From assembly GCF_001570765.1 (NCBI RefSeq), contig NZ_BCSH01000077.1, positions 1 through 37,107 of the forward strand: a stretch of 37,107 nucleotides of DNA, given 5' to 3'. How positions within the stretch are numbered: position 1 is the first letter of the stretch; each line of letters starts with the position of its first letter. The translations under genes and the position numbers were made by a program. Below, piece after piece: positions 16,754-24,907 of the stretch. The notes under the pieces are model-generated. The model was not told the DNA's origin, did no database searches, and saw only the letters and a program-made list of their open reading frames with translations. The stretch is from Nocardiopsis listeri NBRC 13360 (GTDB lineage Bacteria; Actinomycetota; Actinomycetes; Streptosporangiales; Streptosporangiaceae).

Positions 16754-17451
16754 TCTTCGTCGGGGCGGTTACGGCGGTGGTGGCCGGGTGACCTCAGCGC
16801 GCTCGCGCCATCGGGCCCGCCCCGGCGTCCGGCCTCGTGTCCGGTCCGGTACACGGGGCCGTCGCCTTCCCTGGCACGCGGCGCACCGTTCTCGGACCGG
16901 GCCGACGCGCCCTCCTCCTCGGCTCGCGGAGCCGGGACCCGTTTCTGGTCGTGCGTCTCCCGGTACCGACGCTGGGCCTCCCGATTCCCGTGGCGGGCCT
17001 CCCGATGCCGCTGGAAGGGGTTGTCCTCGTCCAGGCCGCCACTGAACCGGCCGTACATGCCGAAGGTCATCACCAGCAGACCCACCACGAAGCTGAAGAT
17101 GACGTTGGGCATCGAGAACGCCAGGATGTTGAAGTCGGTGCTCATCAGGAAGAGGTTGACGAGGCCACTGGCGACGAACGCGACACCGACCACGATGCAC
17201 ACGGTGGAGGCGAAGGTTCCGCCCAACACCATCGCGCCCACCAACAACGAGCCGATGGCGATCGAGATGAAGCTCAGCGCCCCGTTGGTGGACAGTCCGG
17301 CGATCACCTCGCCCTGGGTGTCGAACAGTGGAAGTCTGGTCATCAGCCCCGCGATACCGAACCCGATCAGGACCAGTCCGGTGAGCCCGGCGCCGATCCG
17401 GTAGACGAGATCGAGCCGTCGATCCGTCCGACGTTCGGTGTGCAGTCGCAT
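16750..17451 (-). CDS. DUF4383 membrane protein
   Basis: 233 residues from ATG at 17451, with GAAAGGGG upstream. Four hydrophobic helices lie at about residues 18-40, 58-80, 82-103 and 110-135, with the helix pattern of DUF4383 (small tetraspan proteins of unknown function). The C-terminal 90 residues are a charged, Arg/Glu/His-rich, probably disordered cytoplasmic tail, longer than usual for the family. It is coupled to the NAD-binding gene through ATGA. A 187-bp gap separates it from the crtY stop upstream. Confidence 0.78.
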   Translation of the reverse strand: MRLHTERRTDRRLDLVYRIGAGLTGLVLIGFGIAGLMTRLPLFDTQGEVIAGLSTNGALSFISIAIGSLLVGAMVLGGTFASTVCIVVGVAFVASGLVNLFLMSTDFNILAFSMPNVIFSFVVGLLVMTFGMYGRFSGGLDEDNPFQRHREARHGNREAQRRYRETHDQKRVPAPRAEEEGASARSENGAPRAREGDGPVYRTGHEAGRRGGPDGASALRSPGHHRRNRPDEE

Positions 17452-17638
17452 GTCGCCGCCCCTTTCGATTCGGCCGGAGCGGGTCGATCCCGGACCCGGG
17501 AGGTACGCCCCCGGAGGGCCCGGGTGGTCCGTCCCGTTTCCGCCGCCGCGTGACCCCAGGATTCCCCGAACGTACCCCTCCCAACCGGACGAAAGCACAC
17601 TCGCCTCCCAGGAGTAATCGCAGGTCACAGCGGCGCAG

Positions 17639-18856
17639 TCAACCGTTGTCCGCTCCGGTGGTCCGCCGGGCCCCACCGACGCGGGTGCGCAGGGTGTGCC
17701 ACAGGTGGTCGAGGGTGCTCCGGGACATGGCCGCCACCGGAGTGGTCAGCCCCATACGGAGCTCGGTCGGCAGGTGGGAGGCTCCGTCCAGGAAGGCCAG
17801 CACGTCGCCGAGCCGATTGCCGGCGAAGAGCCGCTCGAAGAAGTCGGCGCCCTCCACCCGCCCGCCGTCCAACGCCGCGAGCATGATGGCGTCCATGGTC
17901 AGGTGGCGAGAACGATGCGGGACCGGGGGCACCGGCGTCCGGTCGGCGGCCAGGGCCCGGGCCACCGCCGTGGTCTGCCGGGCCACTCCGCTGAACGTGT
18001 AGCCGGTGGAGGGACGGGTCGCGCCGCCCGCGGTGCCGATGCGGAACAGACGCCGTCCGGTCCGGGTGGGGAAGGGGGCGTCGGTCATCGGGATGACGCC
18101 CTGTTCCGTGGCGGTGACCTCGAATTCCCCCAGCCCCGCCCGGGCGCAGTAGTCGGTGAGGGCCTTCTCGTACTCCGCGGTGGTCAGGGCGGTGCGGCCG
18201 AACTCGGTGTACTCCACCAGCGCCTCGCGCGAGGACAGCGGCAGTACGTAGCCGAAGGCGACGCCGGTACGGGGTTGCTCCGGGCGCAGGTCCATGAGGA
18301 TGGCCGATCCCGGATCGAAGCCCTCGCGTGGCAGGCGCACGAACCATCCCCGAAAGTGCTGGAGCAGGGTGGTGCGCCCGCCCGGAGGCAGGGCCGGGGG
18401 GCGGGAGTCGAAGACCCAACGGGCCGTCAGGGCCACCTCGGTGCCGTCGGGTTCGGTGGCGTGGACCGTGGCGTGCTCGGGCCCGTCGACCAGCCCCGTT
18501 ACGTACAGCGCCCGCGTCCGGAGGTGCTCGTCGGCGTGGTCGCGGACATGGGCCGCCATGTCGGCCGAACGCAGCATCTTGTACACGTAGGGATCGGCCG
18601 GGGAACGGTACTCGGCGCCGCCGGCCCCCACCACGGTCAGGTCGCGCCACCGCGCCGTCAACAGGTCGTCCCAAGGCCCTCCGGCCGGTTCCCAGAAGCA
18701 CCAGGTGCGCGGGGGCGGTGTGTGCCCTCCCACGGGAGGCTCCAGCAGGGCCGTGCGCAGGGGACTCCCGCGTCGTTCGTTGACCGTGCCCATGCGGTGG
18801 GAGAGGGTGAGCCCCGCGGCTCCCCCGCCGATGATCACCACGTCGTAGTCGGTCAT
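17639..18856 (-). CDS. crtY: Lycopene beta-cyclase
   Basis: 405 residues from ATG at 18856 (MTDYDVVIIGGGAAGLTLSHRM), an N-terminal FAD/NAD dinucleotide-binding motif. Other CrtY-family landmarks are PPPRTWCFWEPAGGPWDDLL, WVFDSRPP, LLQHFRGWFVRLPREGFDPGSAILMDLR, FGYVLPLSSREALVEYTEF, GVIPMTD and GTAGGATRPSTGYTFSGVARQ. It cyclises both ends of lycopene to give beta-carotene. Streptomyces isorenieratene clusters carry a crtY-crtT-crtU operon; here crtY has the opposite orientation to crtTU. The open frame extends upstream through the repeat element, but that extension has no family similarity. Confidence 0.95.
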   Translation of the reverse strand: MTDYDVVIIGGGAAGLTLSHRMGTVNERRGSPLRTALLEPPVGGHTPPPRTWCFWEPAGGPWDDLLTARWRDLTVVGAGGAEYRSPADPYVYKMLRSADMAAHVRDHADEHLRTRALYVTGLVDGPEHATVHATEPDGTEVALTARWVFDSRPPALPPGGRTTLLQHFRGWFVRLPREGFDPGSAILMDLRPEQPRTGVAFGYVLPLSSREALVEYTEFGRTALTTAEYEKALTDYCARAGLGEFEVTATEQGVIPMTDAPFPTRTGRRLFRIGTAGGATRPSTGYTFSGVARQTTAVARALAADRTPVPPVPHRSRHLTMDAIMLAALDGGRVEGADFFERLFAGNRLGDVLAFLDGASHLPTELRMGLTTPVAAMSRSTLDHLWHTLRTRVGGARRTTGADNG

Positions 18857-18888
18857 GGTCCCAGCTTGCCGGGGCTCTCGGGAGAACG

Positions 18889-19057
18889 CTAGGGCGTGTT
18901 CCGTGGATGCTGCCCGTCGCGAGCTGCGCATCCAGTGGTGCCGGCACAAGGCCGAAGAAGGAATCGGCCCGGGTTTGGCTGTCGACTGATGAGAACGCGG
19001 TGACGGTGCCGCTGGGGCGTCGCGCAGCAGGGTATGTATTCGCGGAACACGCCCTAG
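18889..19057. mobile_element. 169-bp MITE-like element with 15-bp inverted ends
   Basis: The left end (18889-18903) CTAGGGCGTGTTCCG and right end (19043-19057) CGGAACACGCCCTAG are exact reverse complements. The outermost CTAG may be a duplicated target site, leaving 11-bp ends starting GGCGTGTTCCG. The inside has no open frame with recognisable transposase motifs. It fills most of the 229-bp gap between the divergent crtY and crtT starts, beginning 33 bp from the crtY ATG and ending 28 bp before the crtT ATG, so it probably carries or displaces both promoters. It could be a non-autonomous transposon or the fused ends of a lost insertion sequence. Confidence 0.65.
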
Positions 19058-19085
19058 GACATCGACGATCACACGTGGGAGCACC

Positions 19086-19832
19086 ATGACCACCACGACG
19101 GGCCGGATGAAGACCGGAGCGGTCACCGACGAGTTCGATCACGCGGCGAGCGCCTACGACCGGCTGGTCGGCGCCAACCCGGGTTACCACCGGGACCTGC
19201 GCGCGTCGGTGCGGCGGCTGCGGCTGCCGGACCAGGGCGAGGGAATGCGTCTGTTGGATCTGGGCTGCGGCACCGGCGCCTCCACGGCGGCGTTGCTCGA
19301 CGCCGCGCCCAAGGCCCGGATCGTGGGGGTGGACGCCTCCCAGGGCATGCTCGACGCCGCACGGGCCAAGACCTGGGACGGCGACGTCGTCTTCCATCGG
19401 GCCCGGGCCGAGGAACTGTCCCCCGACCGGGTGCACGAGTGGTCGGGTGGGCCGGCGGACGCGGTGTTCGGCGCCTACCTGATCAGAAACGTGCCCGACC
19501 CCGAAACGCTGCTCCGGTCGGTCTTCCAGGTGCTGCGCCCGGGAGGGCGATTGGCCCTGCACGAGTACTCGGTGGCCGATTCACCGTCCGCGCGGGCGGT
19601 GTGGACGGCGGTGTGCTGGGGGATCATCATCCCCTCCGGCAAGGCGCTGACCGGGCGGGCCGACCTGTTTCGTTACCTGTGGCGCAGCGTGCTGGAGTTC
19701 GACGGCAGGCGGGAGTTGCTCGCGCGCATGCGGGCCACCGGGCTGGAGTCGGTGGCCGACGCGCCGTTGCCGGGATGGCAGTACGGGATCACGCACACCT
19801 TCGTCGGCTCCCGTCCGGGAGGCGTCTGGTGA
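19086..19832 (+). CDS. crtT: SAM-dependent methyltransferase of the carotenoid cluster
   Basis: 248 residues from ATG at 19086. It is a class I methyltransferase with motif I LLDLGCGTGASTAALL (about 56-71), motif II acid in VGVDASQGML, a YLIRNVPDPETLLRSVFQVLRPGGRLALHEYS stretch (motifs IV-VI) and a UbiE-like layout (DEFDHAASAYDRL start). The corresponding gene between crtY and crtU in Streptomyces griseus is called crtT. Its exact reaction in aromatic carotenoid formation is unclear. Its stop overlaps the crtU start (GTGA), so the two are co-translated. Confidence 0.9.
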   Translation: MTTTTGRMKTGAVTDEFDHAASAYDRLVGANPGYHRDLRASVRRLRLPDQGEGMRLLDLGCGTGASTAALLDAAPKARIVGVDASQGMLDAARAKTWDGDVVFHRARAEELSPDRVHEWSGGPADAVFGAYLIRNVPDPETLLRSVFQVLRPGGRLALHEYSVADSPSARAVWTAVCWGIIIPSGKALTGRADLFRYLWRSVLEFDGRRELLARMRATGLESVADAPLPGWQYGITHTFVGSRPGGVW

Positions 19833-21403
19833 GCGGCGACGTCCACGACCCCGCCGCCGAGGCGCTCCCGGCGCCCGAACCCGTGGGGCCACGCCCGGAG
19901 CACACGCCCCGTGTGGCGGTGGTGGGCGGTGGCATCGCGGGACTCGCCACCGCCCGCGCCCTGACCGAACGCGGGATCGAGGTGACGGTCCTCGAACGCG
20001 AGGAAGGTCTGGGCGGGCGGCTTCGCGGCTGGGAGACCACCCTGGCCGACGGCTCCACGGCGACGATGAGCCGCGGCTTCCACGCCTTCTTCCGGCAGTA
20101 CTACAACCTGCGCGCGCTGCTACGCCACGGCGACCCCGAACTCTCCGCCCTGGTGCCGTTGACGGACTACCCGTTGGTGCACGCCTCGGGTGCGGCCGAC
20201 CGTTTCTCCGGGCTTCCGAGCACACCGCCGTGGAACGCCGCCGTGCTGGCCGCGACCAGCCGCAGCTTCCCGGTCCAGGAGTTGGCCGGGGTGAACCTGC
20301 CGGCCGCCCTGCAACTACTGGACGTGGACGTGCCGGGTGTGTACGAACGCCTGGACCACCTCAGCGCCCGTGATCTGTTGGAGGTGACCCGCTTCCCGCG
20401 CAGCGCCCGCCACCTGGCCTTCGAGGTCTTCAGCCGCAGCTTCTTCGCCTCGCCCGAACGCCTGTCGGCGGCGGAGATGGCGGTGATGTTCCACATCTAC
20501 TTCCTCGGTTCCTCCGAAGGGCTGGTGTTCGACGTGCCGCGCGCGCCCTTCCCGCGGGCGCTGTGGAACCCTCTCGCCGAACGTCTGTGCGCGGACGGGG
20601 TGGTCTTTCGCTACGGGGCACGAGTGGAGGGGATCGCCCCCGCGGCCCCGGCCGGGGCCACCGTGACCTGGACCGACCAGGGTGGTGAGCGCGGCGAGCG
20701 CTTCGACGGGGTGGTGCTGGCCACCGATCCGGGCGGCTTGCGCGAGGTGGTGGCCCGCTCCCCGGAGCTCGGTGACGGGAGTTGGCGCAGGCGAGTGGCG
20801 GCACTGCCTTCGGCACCGCCGTTCCTGGTCTCCCGCTACTGGTCGGACCGCCCGGTGCGCGCGCATCGGCAGGCGTTCCTGGGCACCGCCGGGCACCCCA
20901 CCCTGGACAACGTCAGCGTGTTGGAACGCTACGAGGACCAGGCGGCCGACTGGGCACGGCGCACCGGTGGTTCGGTCGTGGAACTGCACGCCTATGCGCT
21001 GCCAGAGGGATGTGATCCGGCGGCCGAACAGGTGTCCCTGTGGAAACAGGCACTGGCGGTCTACCCCGAGCTTCGCGAGGCCGGGGTGGTGGACGCCCGA
21101 CACGAACTGCGTCAGGACTGTCCCCTGTTCCCACCCGGCGGCCACACCGAACGCTGCGCGGTGACCACCCCCGACCCGTGGCTGGTGGTGGCCGGGGACC
21201 ACGTACGGGTGGATCTTCCGGTGGCGTTGATGGAACGCGCGGCCACCAGTGGCGTACTGGCCGCCAACGCCCTGCTCACCCGGTGGGGGCGGCGAGGGCA
21301 CACCGTGTGGAGCGTGCCCCGGCGGGGCCGGTTCGCACCGCTGCGCGCCCTGGCCCGGTCCCTACGTCAGCCGGGCCACCGCCCGGACGCGCGCAGCAGG
21401 TAG
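19829..21403 (+). CDS. crtU: Carotene desaturase/methyl-shifting aromatase (isorenieratene synthase)
   Basis: 524 residues from GTG at 19829. The N-terminal FAD motif is RVAVVGGGIAGLATARALTERGIEVTVLEREEGLGGRLRGW (about 28-68). CrtU-type features follow: MSRGFHAFFRQYYNLRALLR, EVFSRSFFASPERLSAAEMAVMFHIYFLGSSEGLVFDVPR and the C-terminal PWLVVAGDHVRVDLPVALMERAATSGVLAANALL. CrtU converts the beta-rings of beta-carotene to aromatic phi-rings by desaturation and methyl migration, giving isorenieratene. Its 3' end runs 37 bp into the end of the opposing Rieske gene, so no terminator separates them. Confidence 0.93.
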   Translation: MSGDVHDPAAEALPAPEPVGPRPEHTPRVAVVGGGIAGLATARALTERGIEVTVLEREEGLGGRLRGWETTLADGSTATMSRGFHAFFRQYYNLRALLRHGDPELSALVPLTDYPLVHASGAADRFSGLPSTPPWNAAVLAATSRSFPVQELAGVNLPAALQLLDVDVPGVYERLDHLSARDLLEVTRFPRSARHLAFEVFSRSFFASPERLSAAEMAVMFHIYFLGSSEGLVFDVPRAPFPRALWNPLAERLCADGVVFRYGARVEGIAPAAPAGATVTWTDQGGERGERFDGVVLATDPGGLREVVARSPELGDGSWRRRVAALPSAPPFLVSRYWSDRPVRAHRQAFLGTAGHPTLDNVSVLERYEDQAADWARRTGGSVVELHAYALPEGCDPAAEQVSLWKQALAVYPELREAGVVDARHELRQDCPLFPPGGHTERCAVTTPDPWLVVAGDHVRVDLPVALMERAATSGVLAANALLTRWGRRGHTVWSVPRRGRFAPLRALARSLRQPGHRPDARSR

Positions 21404-22374
21404 CGGCGTTCGGCGTAGGCGAGGTCGTCGCGCCACAGGCGGCGGGCGGTCATGCGCATCACCGGACGGACCGCACCGGCGAGCCTGCGCGCGAACGCGA
21501 ATCCGGTGCGGTCGGAGGACGCGACCGTCGCCTCGATGACGGCGGTGCGCGGTACCCCTCGTTCGTCCACACCCAGCGGCGTGGCGTGGGTCTCCACCAC
21601 GCTGCCCTCCCCCTCGCCCTCGATGATGCGCATGACCACCGTGCGCGGTTCGGGGCAGACGAACTCGGCGCGTACGGGCACGCCCCATCGACCGGCCACC
21701 TTGAAGCCCACGTCCACCACCATCCGGTCGGGGTCGGGGTCGGGTCCGCTCGATGTCTCGGTGACCCGCAACCCCACGAAGGAGTAGGGGTGGAACCAGG
21801 AGCCGTGCCAGGGGTCGAGCCGGTTGGCGACCACGTCCTCGGGTTCGCACCGACCCGCCATGCTCTCCACCGCGGCGATGCTGCGGGCGGACGCGGGACG
21901 TTCGGGAACCACGGGTGCCTCCAGTGGTTCCTCACCACCCACCTGGTCCAGTCGTACCCACACCAGCACTCCGTCGTCGTGGGCGGGGTGGGGGCTCCAG
22001 CCGGGGAAACCTTCGGAGCCCAGGGACAGCCCGTGCCAGCGGCACACCAGACGCCCCTGGTCCACCGCTCCCCGGCACAGGGGCGCGCCCAGGTGCGGGC
22101 AGGCTCCCGGACCGGCGTGCACGGACCCGTCCGCGGTACGCCAGGCCACCAGTTCGGTGCCGGCCACCATCCGGCCGAAGGGGCGGTCGGCGCGCACCTC
22201 CTCGGACGCCGCCAGCACGTACCAGTTGCCGGAGGGCCGGGCCAGGGCACGTTTGAGCGCGGACCCGATCACACCCGGGGACGCCTCCCGCCAGGTCGGT
22301 TCCTGACGGGACCAGGTGCCCTTGGGCATACGGCGCAGGGGGATCCGTCGAGGTTCGGGGCCGGGCAGCGTCAT
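21367..22374 (-). CDS. Rieske non-heme iron oxygenase (DUF5914) in the crt operon
   Basis: 335 residues from ATG at 22374, with GAGGAG at 7 nt. The Rieske [2Fe-2S] site is Cys92-x-His94 ... Cys111-x2-His114 in CPHLGAPL and CRWHGLSLGS. A mononuclear iron motif follows: Asp187-x2-His190-x4-His195 in NRLDPWHGSWFH, the D-x2-H-x4-H pattern of Rieske oxygenases. The C-terminal part corresponds to DUF5914. It is therefore probably an active oxygenase and more than an electron carrier. As last gene of the crtE-I-B unit it is a candidate for hydroxylating or otherwise oxidising the carotenoid end product; no reductase or ferredoxin gene is near. The reaction itself is inferred. Confidence 0.88.
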   Translation of the reverse strand: MTLPGPEPRRIPLRRMPKGTWSRQEPTWREASPGVIGSALKRALARPSGNWYVLAASEEVRADRPFGRMVAGTELVAWRTADGSVHAGPGACPHLGAPLCRGAVDQGRLVCRWHGLSLGSEGFPGWSPHPAHDDGVLVWVRLDQVGGEEPLEAPVVPERPASARSIAAVESMAGRCEPEDVVANRLDPWHGSWFHPYSFVGLRVTETSSGPDPDPDRMVVDVGFKVAGRWGVPVRAEFVCPEPRTVVMRIIEGEGEGSVVETHATPLGVDERGVPRTAVIEATVASSDRTGFAFARRLAGAVRPVMRMTARRLWRDDLAYAERRYLLRASGRWPG

Positions 22375-22401
22375 CTGCGATCTCCTCAGGGGATGGACCG
22401 A

Positions 22402-22423
22402 CCGTCCCGGGGTCACGGGACGG
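22402..22423. promoter_or_regulatory. Intercistronic hairpin at the crtB stop codon
   Basis: CCGTCCCG, loop GGGTCA, then CGGGACGG: a perfect 8-bp GC-rich stem whose loop contains the crtB stop codon (22413-22415). It sits between crtB and the Rieske gene and could act as a partial terminator or as a 3' stabiliser that lowers expression of the last gene. Confidence 0.5.
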
Positions 22424-23351
22424 CCCTCGCCCACAGTGAGCGGGCCAGGGCGGGCAGGGCCGACGCCATCTTGCGCGCGTCGGACACCCGGTGGCGGACA
22501 CTCCACACGTCGAAGTCCGCCGCACCGATCTCGTCCAGAATGGCGCGATAGAGCCGAAAGGCGGTGGCGACACACGGACGGGCGACGGGTTCGAGCATCG
22601 CCACCCCGGGTTCGGCCAGGCGATAGAGGTCCTGGTTGACCTCCACCAGCTCGGCGATGGCCCGGCACACCCGCGGGTCCGGGATTCTCGCCCTGGCGCA
22701 GTGCTCCAGAAGGGCGCGATCGACCCGGTGTTCGGCGAGGACGTCGGTGGGCAGGTACACCCGTCCGCGCCCGAGGTCCTCGGCCACGTCACGCAGGAAG
22801 TTGGTGAGTTGGAAGGCCTCGCCCAGGGCGGCCGCGTGCGGTGCGGCCTCGCTGCGGGACGTGACCGTGCCCAGCACCGGCAGGACCTGGAGTCCGATCA
22901 CCGCGGCCGAGCCGTACATGTACTCGCGCAGGTGGTCGAGGTCGCGGTATTCGGTCACATCCAGGTCCATGCGCATGGAGGACATGAAGGCGGTGAAGTG
23001 CTCGGCGGGCAGTTCGTAGCGCTCCACGGTGTGCGCCAGGGCTCGCAGTACCGGTTCGTCCGGTTCGGAACCGGCCAGGCCGAGGGTCAGTTCGGCGTCG
23101 ACGCGGTCCAGACGTGAACGTTGGTCCTCGACGGTGGTCCCGGGTTCGGGTTCGTCGACGATGTCGTCCACCCAGCGGGCGAACCCGTAGAGCGCGTGGA
23201 TGCCGGGGCGGCGTTCGGGTGGCAGCACCAGAGTGGCCGTGTAGTAGGTGCGGCCATGGTGGGCGTGCAGGTCGCGGCAGCGCAGGTAGTCGTCGCGCAG
23301 ACGTTGCGAGGTGATCCCGGCCGCGTTCAGTTCGGCGATGGCCCTGTTCAT
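22413..23351 (-). CDS. crtB: Phytoene synthase
   Basis: 312 residues from ATG at 23351. The two Asp-rich prenyl-diphosphate motifs are DDIVD (62-66) and DVAED in FLRDVAEDLGRGRVYLP (about 185-201). HHGRTYYTATLVLPPERRPGIHALYGFARWVDD is the typical N-terminal block. It condenses two GGPP to 15-cis-phytoene at the membrane surface. The ATG overlaps the crtI stop by 4 bp (ATGA), so it is translated together with crtI. Confidence 0.96.
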   Translation of the reverse strand: MNRAIAELNAAGITSQRLRDDYLRCRDLHAHHGRTYYTATLVLPPERRPGIHALYGFARWVDDIVDEPEPGTTVEDQRSRLDRVDAELTLGLAGSEPDEPVLRALAHTVERYELPAEHFTAFMSSMRMDLDVTEYRDLDHLREYMYGSAAVIGLQVLPVLGTVTSRSEAAPHAAALGEAFQLTNFLRDVAEDLGRGRVYLPTDVLAEHRVDRALLEHCARARIPDPRVCRAIAELVEVNQDLYRLAEPGVAMLEPVARPCVATAFRLYRAILDEIGAADFDVWSVRHRVSDARKMASALPALARSLWARAVP

Positions 23352-24874
23352 CGTCGTCCCCGTCGTGTCGACGCGGCCAGCACTCGCGCGGCCGCCAGTC
23401 TTCCCGAGATCAGCACCGTGGGCAGCCCCACGCCGGGGGTGGTGCCACAACCCGCGAGGACGGCGTTGGTGGTGCCGGCCAGGACGTTGCGGGGCCGGAA
23501 CGGGCCGGTCTGGGCGAAGGTGTGCGCCAGGGAGAACGGGGTGCCGCGAGCCATGCCCTGGCGGGCCCAGTCGGCGGGGGTGACCATCCGTTCGGCTCGG
23601 ATCGAGGCGTCGAGCCCGGTCAGCCCGCGCTCTTGGAGGGTTCCGACGAGCTCGTCCCGGTAACGCGGCCCCTCCCTGTCCCAGTCGATGTCGCCCGCGT
23701 CGAGATTGGGTGCGGGCGCCAGGACGTAGAGCAGGTGGTGGCCGTCGGGGGCCAGGGAGGGGTCGGTGAGCGTGGGTTGGGTGACCAGCAGCGAGGGATC
23801 GCTCATCGTGCGGCCTCGATCGATGATCTCGGTGAAGGTGCGTTCCCACTGGTGGCCGAACGAGATGGTGTGGTGGGACAGGTGCTCCCACGTGCGGTCG
23901 GTGCCCAGATGGAGCACGACCGCCGAGGGCGAGAAGCGGTGCGGGACCAGGCGTTGGGGCCGACGTCCCAGGAGACGGTGGGCGGTGGGCAGGTCCACGG
24001 TCAGCACGACCTGGTCGCAGGCCAGGCGTTCGCCCTGGTCGGTCACCACCGCGGTGACCCGGTCCCTCGACCGTTCCAGGCGTGTCACGGACTCGCCGTA
24101 GCGCAGACGCGCCCCGGCCTTGGCCGCCGCCCCCGCCATGGCCTCACCGATCGCACGCATCCCACCTCTCGGGAAGTGGACGCCCGCGATCGTGTCCATG
24201 TAGGCGATGACGGCGTAGGCGGCCAGGGCGCGCTCGGGCGCCACCCCGGCGTAGAGGGACTGGAACGAGAAGACGCGGCGCAGACGCTCGTCCTCGACGT
24301 ACCTGCCGATCGCGGGAGCCAGACGGCCGAAACCGCCCAGGGCGGCCAGCCGGACCAGGTCGGGGCCGAGCAGGTCCAGGGGCGAGTCGAAGTCGGCGTC
24401 GATGAACGAGCGCATCTCCACCTCGTAGAGGCGGGTGAGCCACTCGCGCAGGCGCAGATAGCCCACGGCTTCTCGGGTTCCGGCGACCCGGGCCACCTCG
24501 GTGGTCATGCGACGGCGGTCGGTGTGCACGTCGATTGTGGTGCCGTCGGCGAAGTTCGCCCGGTAGGCCGGGGCCAGCGGTAGGAGGTCGAGGCGGTCAC
24601 GCAGGCTCTCCCCGACGGCGGCGAAGGCCTCGTCAAGGAGTTCGGGCATGGTCAGGACGGTGGGCCCGGTGTCCACCCGGAAGCCGTCCATGTCGAGGCG
24701 GCCCGCGCGTCCGCCCGGGTACTCCTCGCGTTCGACGATCACCACGTCGCGGCCGGCGCCCAGCAGGTGCAGGGCGCACGACAGACCGGACAGGCCGGCG
24801 CCCACGACGACCACCGGGTCGCGGCCGATTCGCGAAGGGCCCGAAGGCCGGGTCGAGGTCGCGTCAGGGTTCAC
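23348..24874 (-). CDS. crtI: Phytoene desaturase (lycopene-forming CrtI type)
   Basis: About 508 residues. The GTG at 24874 has GGTGGA just upstream; a GTG at 24883 would add three residues. The N-terminal FAD motif is VVVVGAGLSGLSCALHLLGAGRDVVIVEREEYPGGRAGR, followed by VDTGPTVLTMPELL. The C-terminal CrtI signature reads NVLAGTTNAVLAGCGTTPGVGLPTVLISGRLAA. It performs four desaturations of phytoene to lycopene with isomerisation. It lies 33 bp after crtE and overlaps crtB. Confidence 0.96.
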   Translation of the reverse strand: MNPDATSTRPSGPSRIGRDPVVVVGAGLSGLSCALHLLGAGRDVVIVEREEYPGGRAGRLDMDGFRVDTGPTVLTMPELLDEAFAAVGESLRDRLDLLPLAPAYRANFADGTTIDVHTDRRRMTTEVARVAGTREAVGYLRLREWLTRLYEVEMRSFIDADFDSPLDLLGPDLVRLAALGGFGRLAPAIGRYVEDERLRRVFSFQSLYAGVAPERALAAYAVIAYMDTIAGVHFPRGGMRAIGEAMAGAAAKAGARLRYGESVTRLERSRDRVTAVVTDQGERLACDQVVLTVDLPTAHRLLGRRPQRLVPHRFSPSAVVLHLGTDRTWEHLSHHTISFGHQWERTFTEIIDRGRTMSDPSLLVTQPTLTDPSLAPDGHHLLYVLAPAPNLDAGDIDWDREGPRYRDELVGTLQERGLTGLDASIRAERMVTPADWARQGMARGTPFSLAHTFAQTGPFRPRNVLAGTTNAVLAGCGTTPGVGLPTVLISGRLAAARVLAASTRRGRR

Positions 24875-24907
24875 GGGTTCCACCTACGAGCGTGTTCGGG
24901 TTCGGGC

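Noticed and set aside
18907..19089. 60-codon frame inside the inverted-repeat element.
   Set aside because: It has no ribosome-binding site, no transposase motif and an ordinary out-of-frame composition.
18857..19126. N-terminal extension of crtY across the element.
   Set aside because: It adds 90 residues of Pro/Arg/Ser-rich sequence before a perfect FAD-motif start at 18856.
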